Shown in pieces: positions 42,061-52,919 of a DNA stretch of 64,000 nucleotides. The notes beneath the pieces are model-generated. The model had not been told where the DNA came from. It saw only the letters and a list, made by a program, of their open reading frames with translations, and made no database searches. Every line of letters begins with the position of its first letter. The first letter of the stretch is position 1. The DNA comes from Limnephilus marmoratus (taxonomy: Eukaryota; Arthropoda; Insecta; Trichoptera; Limnephilidae): contig OU862922.1 of the NCBI GenBank assembly GCA_917880885.1, positions 23,374,627 to 23,438,626 of the forward strand. Direction: 5' to 3'. The position numbers and the translations under genes are program-made.

Positions 42061-42700
42061 GTATTACAATTTGAGGTTTTACTCTTAAAGTTAAAATAAA
42101 AAAAAAAATTATTATTATTTTTTTAAATTCTTATCGTCTAATAATATATCATTACATATACTATAATAACCCGGAAAGGAATCAGCGACCTTGCATTAGT
42201 TAAACTAAAATGTCAACCTTAACTATGTAATATGTCGAAGCATTCACATAAGTCGAAGAAGGGATGGCCACTCGCAGGGACGACGAGAAAAGTTTGGTAA
42301 ATGGACAAAATTATTATAAAAACGGATCAACTTAGAAATTCTATGGTCAGAACACAGATGACGTTTAATATGCAACCTCAAATTTAGTATATTTTGAATA
42401 GTAGACTGAATAGGGAAAAATATGATTAGAATACCAATTCAATTCAATTTTAAATCAAAATTTAAATTTAAAATTAAACCCAAAATATACCGAACGAATG
42501 TACTTTTTATACGTTGTGGTCAGTTGTGGTACAAGAGTTCATTTGTTCCATATTCTTTGAGATCTGGCAGAAGTTAATATTTATTTAATTATCACTAAAG
42601 CAATGCAAAAAAGCAAAGGCAGGTGAAACACATACCTACTACGGGAACCTTGAGCACGTTTCACAAAGCATTCATTAACAGTAAGAAAATTGATTGTTTT
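42061..42700. other. No recognisable feature
   Basis: AT-rich; no supported feature before the putative exon. Confidence 0.45.
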
Positions 42701-42715
42701 TGATTTCCCTTGCAG

Positions 42716-42879
42716 CATCAAAATTAAAACAGATGATGAAAATGACTTACACACCACTTCAGTCAAGTGAAGAAATTGACCATTCGATAGAATATCTCTA
42801 TGTCGATAGATTATTTCTAATCCTTTTAATTCTTATCCCATTCTGCATGTACCTACGTATTGTCGTTGACCACTGCTAA
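42716..42879 (+). CDS. Possible terminal exon with a C-terminal membrane segment
   Basis: A good splice acceptor (TTTTTGATTTCCCTTGCAG) precedes 53 in-frame codons ending TAA at 42877, with AATAAA two bases later. The peptide has a polar start, then IEYLYVDRLFLILLILIP and FCMYLRIVV, one hydrophobic helix at the extreme C-terminus. VDRLFL followed by a hydrophobic run is how the fourth transmembrane helix of nicotinic-type Cys-loop receptor subunits begins. No other exon of such a gene is visible, so the assignment is tentative. Confidence 0.3.
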
Positions 42880-42889
42880 GAATAAAATT

Positions 42890-43970
42890 ATTTTCACCTC
42901 CATTGTTGGTTTGAAGGTCACAATAGTATGTCGCGTAAATGCTGAATACAAGTTCTATAGAAAATTTAAAATTGTAAAAGCTTGTGTACGTGCCAAAGTC
43001 TCATTTGGCCTTCTCTCTCCCCCTTTTGAAAATGGGTTATTAAAAAAGGGGGATAACAATAGTATAGGGGTTAACACGCACAGTTGTACCGAAGAATTAA
43101 ATACAGCTTTACAAATTTTGTTTGTCCTACTCCCCGTGCTAAATGAACGGAACGAAGAAGGGGGACAGCAATAAATGGGGTCAGCTCTCAGCCCCCTAGT
43201 AATAAAACTACGTAATACGCATAGTCTGGTTCTGTGCAATTGTTCTTTCTACATAGTGACGTCATGTAGAACAATTTTGAAAGGAAGCTTTTCGATCACG
43301 TGACATCTGTCCATAGAACAAGCGTCGTGTATGACGTCATGCGTATCGATGAACGTGCACGAAAAAATCATAAAATTTTTCTTCCGCGGTTAGTGCGAAT
43401 TTTAAGGAGGTAATAAACGTAAGCTATTATTTCGTTTCTCCCTCTCCCTCGGTCTGGCGAAGGGGGAAGACAATAGTGACCGGTTTCCCCTTGAAGTTGG
43501 TTTAGTTGAATGAGCACGTGCGCTTGCAGCTGCTACCTTTCCCGCCAAGGAGTACCAGAACCTCTTGGAATTATTTTTTGGCGGGACAAGAAGACATCTG
43601 TCCGAGGCGATGCGATGGATGGCGTGTTGATATATTGATAATAATGGTTGGTATTGATCATTTAATCGAAGACATCGAAAACAAATACACCTTCATAAAT
43701 GTAGGAAGGTACTTGGACGTACGAGTAGGTATCATCTTATTTGCTTTGCCTAGAAATGTTTTAAATTTTATGAAACCCTTTTTTAAATATGTATATTTTT
43801 TTAATTAAAATGTCTACGTAGGTCATTGATATATCATGTATAGTATATATCTATGACATAGGTATGTCATTTAGTAATTACTTAACTACCTGCAGACAAT
43901 TTTTGTTTTTTCCCTCTCATGACATCCTTCTGTCTTATATATATAATAACACGAAACATTTTTTTTTATA
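42890..43970. other. Mixed-composition region, no gene supported
   Basis: ORFs of about 100 codons at 42860-43174 and 43506-43808 lack recognisable domains. Two E2F-like motifs, TTTCCCGCC (43548) and TTGGCGGGA (near 43600), face each other about 50 bp apart. A TGACGTCA-like site occurs near 43258-43266. A promoter is possible but not shown. Confidence 0.3.
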
Positions 43971-43974
43971 ATAT

Positions 43975-44395
43975 CTCAACATAGGAGGCCCTGAGAAAAA
44001 AAATTCCCTCAGGGAACTTCCCCCTTCCTCAGGGCCTATGTCATCTTTGAGGATGATGTGCGGAGGGTCTTTTTAAGGAAAGGAAGAAGAGGAAGTTCTA
44101 AGCAGAAAATGGTTATGAGGGTTGGGTACAAACTGGGGGTCAATGTGTCCAGGACTGGCGGACGTAAGAATCCATGCCTCTCACTGCGGTGCGAGTCGGT
44201 GCGGATCGAGAGAGTCCGGCTGAAGAGGTCGAAAGGTCAACCAGTCTCTCCCGATCCGGCCCGCCACGCAGTAAGTGTTCAAACGCATTCGCCACCGCCA
44301 CAAAAACCAAGATAAACCTAGCCCCATGAACGAGGGCACCTCTGCTAAGTCACCAAATGTAGCGAACCACTTGAGGTGACAGGGGTGTTGGCGGC
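43975..44395 (+). repeat. Dispersed repeat family A, copy 6
   Basis: ATCTCAACATAGGAGGCCCT through CCACTTGAGGTGACAGGGGT. An internal local duplication of CCCTCAGG sequence lies near 44005-44035. The 85-codon ORF at 44058 is fortuitous. Confidence 0.75.
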
Positions 44396-44633
44396 TAATG
44401 AAATATATTTGTGTTTTTATTTTTTTTTAGTGCAAGTAATTTTCAAGCAAGAATTGGCATGCATTCAAAATTACATGGTTATTTCTAATAAAAAAAATTG
44501 AAAGCGTACTTCATCACCTTTCAAAGACAGTTTTTAGTTTTTCGAAATGTTAACCAAAAATTCAATTTATTTGGATTTTATTGCAAAGCAGAAATATTCA
44601 GAAATATATATCGTGTACTCGTATACACTTACC

Positions 44634-45497
44634 CAGTGCCGTAAATAGGGCGGTGCCACCGGTGCCCAGGCACAGGGCGTAGACTCTGGGGGGCGCAAGA
44701 ATGGCCAGACTAGGCAGGACTATTATTTTTTCGTTTTGCTCCTGATTGCTCCTGATAAGTTCCCGGCCCCGCTGCGCCCCTAGTGCTCGATTCCAACACA
44801 TACGTACCTACATGCCAGTATCATCAAAACGTCTGTTCAATTAGGCAAAACATTACGCTCATTTTTTGGCAGCGCACGAGCGTATTTGTGTTTAGCGTTT
44901 ATCGGAGTCCAGCGCTGATTTGAGTATCAAATATTCAGCAGATATATAAGCTCAAATTAATAAAAAACTTACTTGCGCTCGACGATTGGCCAAGAAAGGT
45001 CCGGCCTAGCGATTTTGTCGCTTGAACGCGACATAGGACGGTGCCTGTATGAAAAGGTTATCAACGATTTCGCAATGAAGAAAGCGCGAAAAGTAATCTT
45101 TTAAAAAGTTTATGGCTTGCTTTAAATCTTTACTATCTGAACTCATTAATTTGTGGTGTCATTCATTTGTTGTGAATAATCTTTGCAAATATCTTCGAAT
45201 AAACGTTTTTTCACCAATTCATACTTAAAGGCAATTTACATTATGCTATGCTACCTTCCTTATTCCAAACTCTACCATACCAAGTACTTAAAATTAAAAT
45301 AATTTACAGTTTACTGAAACTTTGCAGGGTATTTTATTATAGAAGTATGAAGACCAAAGTGGCAAAAAATTAAATCTTAAGCATCAGGGTGGGCAACACA
45401 GGGTGATTGAGACACAGTGGGTGGTATAATAGGCGAAGGGTCCACTTAAATAGGGCGCAGCGCCAGAAGCTTGCACAGGGCGCGGAATAGGCTATTA
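44634..45497. mobile_element. hAT-like non-autonomous element, diverged ends
   Basis: Starts CAGTGCCGTAAATAGGGCGG. The right end inverts to a sequence with CCTATTCCGCGCCCTG. The 9-bp string ACACTTACC flanks both sides (44625-44633, 45497-45505), allowing an 8-bp hAT-type duplication. The termini no longer pair well, so it is old. No transposase. Confidence 0.5.
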
Positions 45498-45505
45498 CAC
45501 TTACC

Positions 45506-46080
45506 ATCACCAAACTTTAAAATCCAGGATTTAAAGGTAGTAGTAATATCAGGACATTTCGGTTTAAAGCCAGGTGCATATATGTAATAAGAGCTTTACC
45601 AAATTGTTATAGTTATATTGCACTGAAAACAGGGTCAATAAAACAACTAATAGAAATCACATTTTTTAATTAAAGTGTTCAACTAACATTTTGTTACTAA
45701 ATTTGCGTATCAAATGCAGGAATGATGTTTTTAATCATAAAATAATCAAGTCTACGTAAGTAATGTAATAGGACAAATTCTTAGGCATTATTTTTTTTAT
45801 TTAGTCTTTTATTACTTTGTTATTCATTTTTATTGAAATTTTCAACTCCACAATTGTCTCTCAACATTTGTGGCTGAGTTAACAATTATTCAATGTTTCA
45901 CAGTTCATATTCATGTAACATGTTGTAGATAATTTTGATTATTATAGCACTGTTGCTGGAAGTAACCGATCTCTCTCTTTTGACCACTGTGTGTTTATAA
46001 GTTAAAAAAAACCTCGACTTTCACAGGCGCGGCGCGAGCCCAGTGATGAAACGATTGGAGAGAGTAGTGGCGTGCGAATT
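45506..46080. other. No recognisable feature
   Basis: AT-rich sequence, nothing supported. Confidence 0.5.
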
Positions 46081-46084
46081 TTAA

Positions 46085-46209
46085 AACATAGGTCCTTAAC
46101 AGGACTCTTTAAAAACTCAGGACGATGCTTAAAAACTATCCAGGACAGTCCAGGACTCCCCAAAAAGCAGGACATGTCCTGGGAAAACAGGAAGGTTGGC
46201 AACCCTAGT
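46085..46209. repeat. Transposon terminus with CAGGAC motif repeats
   Basis: CAGGACATGTCCTG palindrome plus five CAGGAC/CCAGGAC units in 110 bp, ending GGTTGGCAACCCTAG. The inverse start CTAGGGTTGCCAACC is common among hAT-type ends. The other terminus was not found. Confidence 0.35.
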
Positions 46210-46286
46210 ATACACGAAGGAAACTGTTTTCATCCTCCCGAAACTTACTATATATTGTCTGTCTCCCAAACAACAAATGGGACCAT

Positions 46287-46652
46287 TTATACATTTTTTG
46301 TCAATTCTGCGAATACCGAAGGATAATGTTGATATATCCGAAGAAAGGAATTTGCAAACCATGTAGGTAATTGTAATACATCATTAACTATAGTAGCCGC
46401 CTTTTTTGGAATCGCCTTTAAACGAGTCCGTACGTGTTCTGAACCGAAATTACTACAACAGTATCTCGTAGTGTACTTTGGGATCTCGAAATATCTTTTT
46501 ATGGTTTGATTAATGATGGTTCGAGGTTTATACTGTAAAAAATAAGGAAGGAATTTGTAATGAACACCATTGTTTATGAAAATTATAATCAGGTTGAATA
46601 CATCGAGGGATTTTTTAACGCAGTCAAAGTGGTGCTTGTCAAACATGTTCAA
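46287..46652 (-). other. 121-codon ORF, unrecognised
   Basis: A single open frame from MNMFDKHHFDCVKKSLDVF to a stop at 46287, with a basic stretch HVRTRLKAIPKKAA and a hydrophobic patch VFNLIIIFI. Composition is less biased than most ORFs in the window. I know of no matching family. It could be an exon, a transposon relic or chance. Confidence 0.25.
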
Positions 46653-46887
46653 TAATGATTTCCATTAATTTACCATTATTTCGAACAGATATACGCTTTT
46701 ATCTTAGAAATGTATAGAAGTATTTTTTAATTTATTTATTAACTCTGACAGAGTAAAATACGATTTCTGGAGAGAGTTTTTCTGAAAAGCTGGAGAATTT
46801 GCTAAAGATAGAGACAGTAAACAAATTTGTGTTTGACGTTTGATTTTTGGTTTTGATAAAAGTTTGGGAAGCACTGAGATTAATAGT

Positions 46888-47305
46888 AGATACCTATTAA
46901 TTCCCCGCCTTCCACCCCTCCCAGGTCCCCCCGCCCCGCGCACACCACTCCACACCCCCCCCCCTCTCATCACGCGTTACCCCTTCCACATTTCCCTCCT
47001 CTCGTTCCTCCCTCTCTCAGAATACTCTCCCTCCGGCCTTCCCTCCCTGCCGCTAAACTATATGAAATAAACGCAGAATCAAACAAATCGCGCGCCACCT
47101 ATTGCAAAATTTTACACAACTTTCGTAAGGTATTATAATATATATATAAACGTTCGCACAACAAATCACCCAAGTTTCATCGCAATCGAATGAATGGTAT
47201 AGGAAATAACTTCATAACGCCAGAGCTCACCATTATATAATATATGGAAACCTTCGCGGGCGTGCGCAAAACAAATCACCGATTGGTAGAGGAAATAATA
47301 CGGGA
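46888..47305 (-). mobile_element. Helitron-like element, decayed
   Basis: The minus strand carries two partial 108-bp-type units (TTTCATCGCAATCGAATGAA as written, near 47171), GGTGGCGCGCGA and a G-rich/purine tract (CCGCCCCGCG as written). The terminal CTAG end is not recognisable. Confidence 0.45.
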
Positions 47306-47327
47306 CAAACAAAGAAACAATAATTTT

Positions 47328-47372
47328 TATATTTACAGATTATACGAACAATCCGTATAATCTGTAAATATA
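47328..47372. repeat. Perfect 19-bp hairpin
   Basis: TATATTTACAGATTATACG and its exact inverse, separated by AACAATC. No T-run follows, so it is not a bacterial-type terminator. Parts of the stem recur imperfectly downstream (GTAAACATAAGTAA). Confidence 0.85.
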
Positions 47373-47449
47373 AGTAGTTTGTCAGCAGCACATAGTAAAT
47401 ATGTAAACATAAGTAATTTTCGACCTGGAATGATAACAAGGTGGTGAAA

Positions 47450-48205
47450 AATTTCGCTGGGCCAGTTGTTTGAGCACAATATTTTTGAGATGGTTCTATA
47501 AAAACGATAATTTTTTTTTAATAACAATTTTCAGTAAAAGCAAAATTACACTAAAACTCGTTCTTTGAAGGCGTGTTTCGAATTTTGTTTGAATTCTATT
47601 TTAGTCATAAAAAATCTAATAAAATTGATTTTTTCGAAAAATCGTTTTTGTTGAACAACTAGGTTTCGAGGAATGATTTGTTTGTTTGTGACAATGCTTT
47701 ATCCTATATTGACTTTATATTTTATTTGCAACAGTTAATTATTTGGAGAATTTTGGATATCGCACCGGAATCAGAACATCACCTTGAGGAAACGGAACCC
47801 AGCACCTTTGGCTTGAAGAGACCCAGACAGGAACCTTAACCTTGGCAACACCAACACCATTCGCCATCCACATCCGTCATCTGTCCTAGACACATTCAGC
47901 AGCAGGCACTGGCAGAAAGCATATGGCTGTGCGAAATATGGTCAAATCTGTCATTGCCAAATCTAACATACGGTTTGCCTGGAGAGGCTTTTAACAGATT
48001 CTGATTTTAGGAATAGGTAATATTTGATGATGCAGAATGGAAACAGAAAAATAATGGTAAATCAAAAGTTTGCTGCATTAGGTACATTACAAAAGTTTGC
48101 TGCATTAGGTACATTACAAAAGGCTTGAAGATCAGTTATTATTCAAATAATAATATCAATTAAACCTTTTGTAACCATACCGTAATTAGGTTTAGCCGTT
48201 TTTCA
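47450..48205. other. No recognisable feature
   Basis: Contains a directly repeated AAAAGTTTGCTGCATTAGGT unit (48065, 48092) and otherwise nothing supported. Confidence 0.5.
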
Positions 48206-48210
48206 TAAAA

Positions 48211-48262
48211 ATAATAATTGGATAATTTGTAGAGCACCGTTTTTGTGAAAAATCACCTATGT
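48211..48262 (+). repeat. Family W tail, partial
   Basis: AATAATTGGATAATTTGTAG, AGCACCGTTTTTGTGAAA, AATCACC, immediately upstream of a LINE relic. Confidence 0.45.
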
Positions 48263-48306
48263 CATCACACTTATAAAATGATAATAATATAAAATTTTCC
48301 ACAGAA

Positions 48307-48780
48307 AAACCAATATATAAGACCATTGTTAGAACTGTATTGGCATATGGATGAGAGGCGCTAACACTGACGGTAAAGATGGCTGAAATGCTGGATACTT
48401 TTGAAAGAAAAGTGCTGAGAAGAATATGTGGACCCGTGAAAGAGGGTGAACAGTGGCGCATCCGGCACAATACAGAATTGTATGATATATACAAGGCACC
48501 TAGCATCTCAACACATATGAGACTCCTCAGGCTGAGATGGGCTGGGCATGTACAGAGAATGGCGGATACACGCGTCCCAAAAAGAATTTTGACTGGACAC
48601 CCAGGTGGAAAGAGAAAAGTGGGAAGACCCAGACTGAGGTGGGAAGACGAAGTAAGAGGGGATGCAGCACAGCTTCTCCAGGTACCAAATTGGAAGTCAG
48701 CCGCTGAGGACAGGAGGAGTTGAAAGCGACTGTTGCAGGAGGCCAAGGCTCGATATGGGCTGTAGCGCCATCGAAGAAGA
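48307..48780 (+). pseudogene. LINE reverse-transcriptase C-terminus (RTE-like)
   Basis: Begins KPIYKTIVRTVLAYG, a stop, then EALTLTVKMAEMLDTFERK, VLRRICGPV, LRWAGHVQRM, RVPKRIL, KRKVGRPRLRWEDEV and EAKARYGL. This is the (YGSExWxxx)...FERKILRRIxGP...GHVxRM...GRPRxRWxDxV...AKAxxGL order of RTE-type and related LINEs. It is 5'-truncated, with stops after the Gly of AYG and after the RRS. Confidence 0.85.
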
Positions 48781-48971
48781 ATATAAAATTTGCAATAAAA
48801 ATCCCGGTAATTATTTATCTAATGTAAAAAATATGTAAATTCTATAAAGGCCGTTTGTAAAAGATAGGAAATGATTTACAATAAATGTAATAAAAAAATA
48901 AATATGTTATGTGCTTAATTAGTTGGAAGAAACATTCTTTTAAAGCGTTTATTCAATTTAATGTATTATTG

Positions 48972-48999
48972 TACAGCGCCCTTGAGGTGATTTTTCACA
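48972..48999 (-). repeat. Family W tail, short
   Basis: ACAGCGCCCTTGAGGTGATT TTTCACA as written, cut off by the foldback MITE that follows. Confidence 0.5.
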
Positions 49000-49245
49000 T
49001 TTTTTCAATTCAATTTTGTATCGGTGACTTAATTCAATATTGTATTTTTCATCCTTTCTTGAAAAATTTAGGTTTATTTATGGACAAAATTATTGATTTA
49101 TATTCATATTAAATATGTACGTGCGCAAACAATTAATTTACGTTAATATTTTAAAGCGTAACGTGGAAAAAGTATTAAAAACAAAAAATTATTTAATTGG
49201 CGCCATCTGTGAATGCGTAGATTATAACGTACGTGACGTTTAACC
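48995..49245. mobile_element. Foldback MITE, copy 2 (right half)
   Basis: From CAATTCAATTTTGTATCGG to GTACGTGACGTTTAACCTT. It holds only the right arm and centre relative to 33709-34132, and abuts copy 3 at the palindromic AACCTTAAGGTT. Confidence 0.7.
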
Positions 49246-49607
49246 TTAAGGTTAAAATATAAAATATTAGGGTAAATAAATAGTTTGCGCCCGTAAATGT
49301 TTAATATGAATATAAATAAATAGTTTAGCCGATAAACAAACTCAAATCTTCCAAGAAAGGCTGATAATTCAATTTTTCATCAGTAACTCAAACCAATCTT
49401 GTATTTTTCAGCCTTTCTTGAAGGATTTGGTTATTTTATGGACAAAACTATTTATTTATATTCATAAGAAATATGTACGGGCGCAAACAATTAATTCACC
49501 TCAATATTTTAAAGCAAAACGTTCAAGAAGTAATAAAAACCTAAAGTAATTTAATTGGCGCCATCTGTGAATGCGTAGATTATAACGTACGTGACGTTTA
49601 ACCTTAC
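49246..49607. mobile_element. Foldback MITE, copy 3
   Basis: Starts AAGGTTAAAATATAAAAT and ends GTACGTGACGTTTAACCTT. The left arm has lost its outer CACAGATGGCGCC block, but the inner arms still pair. It is tandem with copy 2. Confidence 0.7.
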
Positions 49608-49719
49608 GGCGCCGCTACCCGAATTTCTACCTTACATCTCCCTTAAACATTTGAAGTTTTTAAGCTCTAAAAAAAATATTTTTATTTTTTAAGATAATAT
49701 CTAGACGCGTTCCTAGCCG

Positions 49720-49905
49720 AAACGCAAATTATATAAAATTCCCTCGATAGAAAAAAATCGCAATTATGCTCCGAAAATTATTATAAACACGTTTGTTTTA
49801 GTTATTTTACAAGTTATAGTTGTGAAAAAATTCACAATGTTTCTTTAAATGATACTAAAGATACATTGCACGAGATTTTTGCTCTATCTAAACGGGTCGT
49901 GTTTT
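49720..49905 (+). repeat. Dispersed repeat X, copy 3
   Basis: AACGCAAATTATATAAAATT, CCCTCGATAGAAAAAAATCG and CACGAGATTTTTGCTCTATC match 38745-38925. Confidence 0.65.
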
Positions 49906-49909
49906 ATTA

Positions 49910-51895
49910 AACAGTTTCACAATTTTCGCATCAATTTTGTCGCTTTAAATACTAGCACGCCTTCTAACATTCTTAATTTCACATCTCTCCATCTTCTTCA
50001 TTTTGAGCCCGGTTACGGCGCCTTAAGTCATTCCAATCTCATATTTCAAATTCAGAAACAACAATATTAACCTCCACTAATTTTTCCCATATTTTTTTGG
50101 CTGTAAATGATCACAAAGTTCTAACGAATTTATTTGTAGCCTAGATAACCTTTCGTTTAGATTTATTAGTATTAACTTCTTCTTCAATGATTTATTACAT
50201 TGATGGGTACCTACAACCTTCAAAAGTTATTAAAAAGTTATTCCAATTATATTTGTATTCAATTAATTGCTGCCAATCAGATGTGAAAAAGAGAAAATCG
50301 TACTGGTTTTTCACAGTGAAATAGTAAAAAAATAAATAATATATAGTGGTATATTGTACTCCCAGTGTCACCTTGGTGATGTATCACCACATCGACAATG
50401 GACACGGGTGCCATTGAGGTATAATATATTCAATGCATAAAACATATATTATTATAGTAACCATGCAGTCCATGCACCACAATTATTGAAAACCCAGTTA
50501 TTTCCCGACAGTTATTTTAGCTAATTACCCCAAATATTTTTACAAATACAAAAATTCACTGAACTCGGGTGAAACTTATTATGACTTATATCGTTTAGAC
50601 GTATATCAACAAACGCTGATTCTGTGGCATACAAATTACACATGGAATATACGTAGAGTTAATAAATCTACACAAAAACGATTAAAACCGTAGGGAGACT
50701 TAAGAACCATGTGATTGTATATTTAAGTTTGTTGAAAATCTTGTTAAATATTTAAATCGTGATTAGTTGATTTCATACCGACCCGAGTGGGATTGATCTT
50801 ACTGTTAATCGATAAAACCCTCGGATGACGTCCCTCGTACTCCATCAGGGTTCGATCGTTTTGGCGGGCTTCGAAAATTTTGAAAATTTAAACTTTGAAA
50901 ATTTAACTATAACATCGACATTCGTAAAAAAACTAAATACTTGTATTTACGTTAGAAAGTGAATTTTCATTAAAAAATTAAAAATAAAATTCCTTATTGG
51001 AGGTTCCATGGTCCCAATTAAAATTGACGTAAAAGTCATGCTCTTTGGATGATAGTTCCCATCTTTCTAATTAATAGAAAATTTTCAATATTCGTAAGTA
51101 CAGAAATGAAACAAATACATTTTGTATAACCTATATTAATGTACAATGAGCTTACTGACACCTGAAATAATCACGATAGTCTTGGTGGCTAAAAAAATGT
51201 TTACTCTACAAGTATGTGTACATTCAGCAATGTATCTGTGAGCAGATGTACAAAATCTCCCCTTTATCGCCCGCTTCGATAAAATCATCAAACCAACTCT
51301 TATGTCCCGAATAAATAAAGGCTATAATGGTTCCGCAGACGCTTCACATCGATATATTATCGGGTTTATATGTTGTTATTATTTGACTTGATTCAATACA
51401 AAGTGATACATTTAGGCGCACGTGCCGAGGTAATAAATTTATTCTATAATAAATGGTGTCCTATTATATTCAGTTATACCAAGAGCAACTTGTTCAGCAT
51501 GTGTTGAACCTGGTTACTTTATTATTTGAGTTTTATGTTCCACATTTAGGTACCGTTTTAAAAAAAAACGTATTTTTAAGAACTGTCAATAAACACAGAC
51601 ATTTAATTACTGGTGAATTCAAACACGGTTGAAAGCTGCAAACTGCAGGTGCTTAGGTTTTAAGCATATCGCCTCAGTCATTGCCTTCAGATCATTTCTC
51701 GAAGAAATGAGAAAATCTTATATCTCTCGAAAAAATTATAATAAGGATTTGGTTGTTACTAGCAGTTAAAAATCCGCTGCGGCCGGCTTTTGGTTCGGCT
51801 CGCACAGTTAGTATTGGTGACAATGGTGACCATTTTATAAATCCAATAGGAACTGGTTCCAAAAATAGCCCGTTCCTCGGATCCACTGTCATCCA
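49910..51895. other. Longest stretch without a recognised feature
   Basis: About 2 kb of AT-rich sequence with no ORF over 75 codons of credible composition, no repeat match and no clear inverted repeat apart from a TGGTGATGTATCACCA palindrome near 50380. Confidence 0.5.
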
Positions 51896-51962
51896 GTGAT
51901 AGCTAGTCACCGGAAAAAAATCACTGGGACAAAGTCACCGGGACAAAGTAACCGGGACAGGC
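51896..51962 (+). repeat. Short tandem repeat of an ACCGGGACAAAGT-type unit
   Basis: Three to four imperfect ~14-bp units: TCACTGGGACAAAG, TCACCGGGACAAAG, TAACCGGGACAGG, preceded by a diverged TCACCGGAAAAA. Confidence 0.7.
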
Positions 51963-52011
51963 CACGACGTCATATGTAATATGTGTATAGCCGCGTGATT
52001 ACAACTAAGTA

Positions 52012-52300
52012 TTACCGACAAACTTTCCATATACGGAGAGATACTACATACATATTCATAAATTTGTAGCAGTTAAAACTAGGGGGGACACGTCCCCATC
52101 CGACCTGCTGACAGAAGTGGAGACATCTTGTGACGAATTCTTGAATTCGAAACCGAATTACAATGGTAGCTTTGTTTGAAATTCCACGTACACAGTGGTT
52201 ATTCGTGGCGCGGCGCGTATGGCGTGGCATCAGACATACACTCGAAGCCGGGTTCTGAAATTCAACCACGCAGACGCAAGCCTATTAATACTACTTGATT
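52012..52300. other. GC-richer patch, unrecognised ORF
   Basis: An 85-codon minus-strand ORF shows no recognisable domain. Nothing else. Confidence 0.35.
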
Positions 52301-52306
52301 CTATTC

Positions 52307-52916
52307 GAAGGGCGATTTTTGGCAATTTCACTTACATAATATGAAAGATGAAATAAGTAATCCATTTAACTAACTAATTCAGGAATGCGTGCTAACGCCA
52401 AGACAGATAACACCAAGAGAGTGGTTCAAGATTAACCGTACATTTTGTTATATACCTAACTTTATAAATTTGGAAACATTATCAAAAAAAATCATTATTT
52501 GTTTGATCCATCAGGTTTCATCCTGTTACCGGTATATTTCATCTTGGTCGGTGTTGACATCTATTTTTAATTACCTTTTTACAAACATCTTAAACGTTCT
52601 AGCACAGCATAGCATGACAAGAGGAATGGTGCTGTTGAACGAAATATCGGAAACACTAGATATATATAACTCTTCTTTAGATAGCCTTAAGATTTTTTTG
52701 TATAATAATCATCTTCCTAGGTGTTAAGACTGTCAAAATGAGAAAATTGTACAGTAATTGGATAAAAAATTTGTTGTACAATTTAAAAAAAAAAAAAAAA
52801 ATCTCTTTAAAACTATCAAACACCAAGTAATGTTTTTGAGAGAAATGTGACAAAAAAAGGATATTTATGAGGTAGAGCAGTAAAAAACACTCAAAATACT
52901 ATTTGATTTGCCCTTC
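52307..52916. repeat. Dispersed repeat D, copy 1 (interrupted)
   Basis: Co-linear with 54462-54840 (shared AATATGAAAGATGAAATAAG, ACCAAGAGAGTGGTTCAAGA, GGTCGGTGTTGACATCTATT) except for a ~208-bp insertion at 52592. The outermost GAAGGGC and GCCCTTC are inverted and may be short terminal repeats. A ~65-codon ORF is shared by both copies, but most differences change amino acids, so it is probably not under selection. Confidence 0.7.
52592..52799 (+). mobile_element. 5'-truncated LINE insertion with poly-A
   Basis: Present only in repeat D copy 1. It encodes RGMVLLNEISETLDIYNSSL then DSLKIFLYNNHL, the RM..L.NE..x..DIFxxS...FK end of a LINE polyprotein, a stop, ~70 bp and a run of 17 A. A short ATCT duplication flanks it, and copy 2 supplies the empty site. 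A dead-on-arrival retroinsertion. Confidence 0.75.
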
Positions 52917-52919
52917 AGC

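Noticed and set aside
48192..48746. 184-codon minus-strand ORF
   Set aside because: It is the antisense shadow of a LINE reverse-transcriptase relic read clearly on the plus strand.
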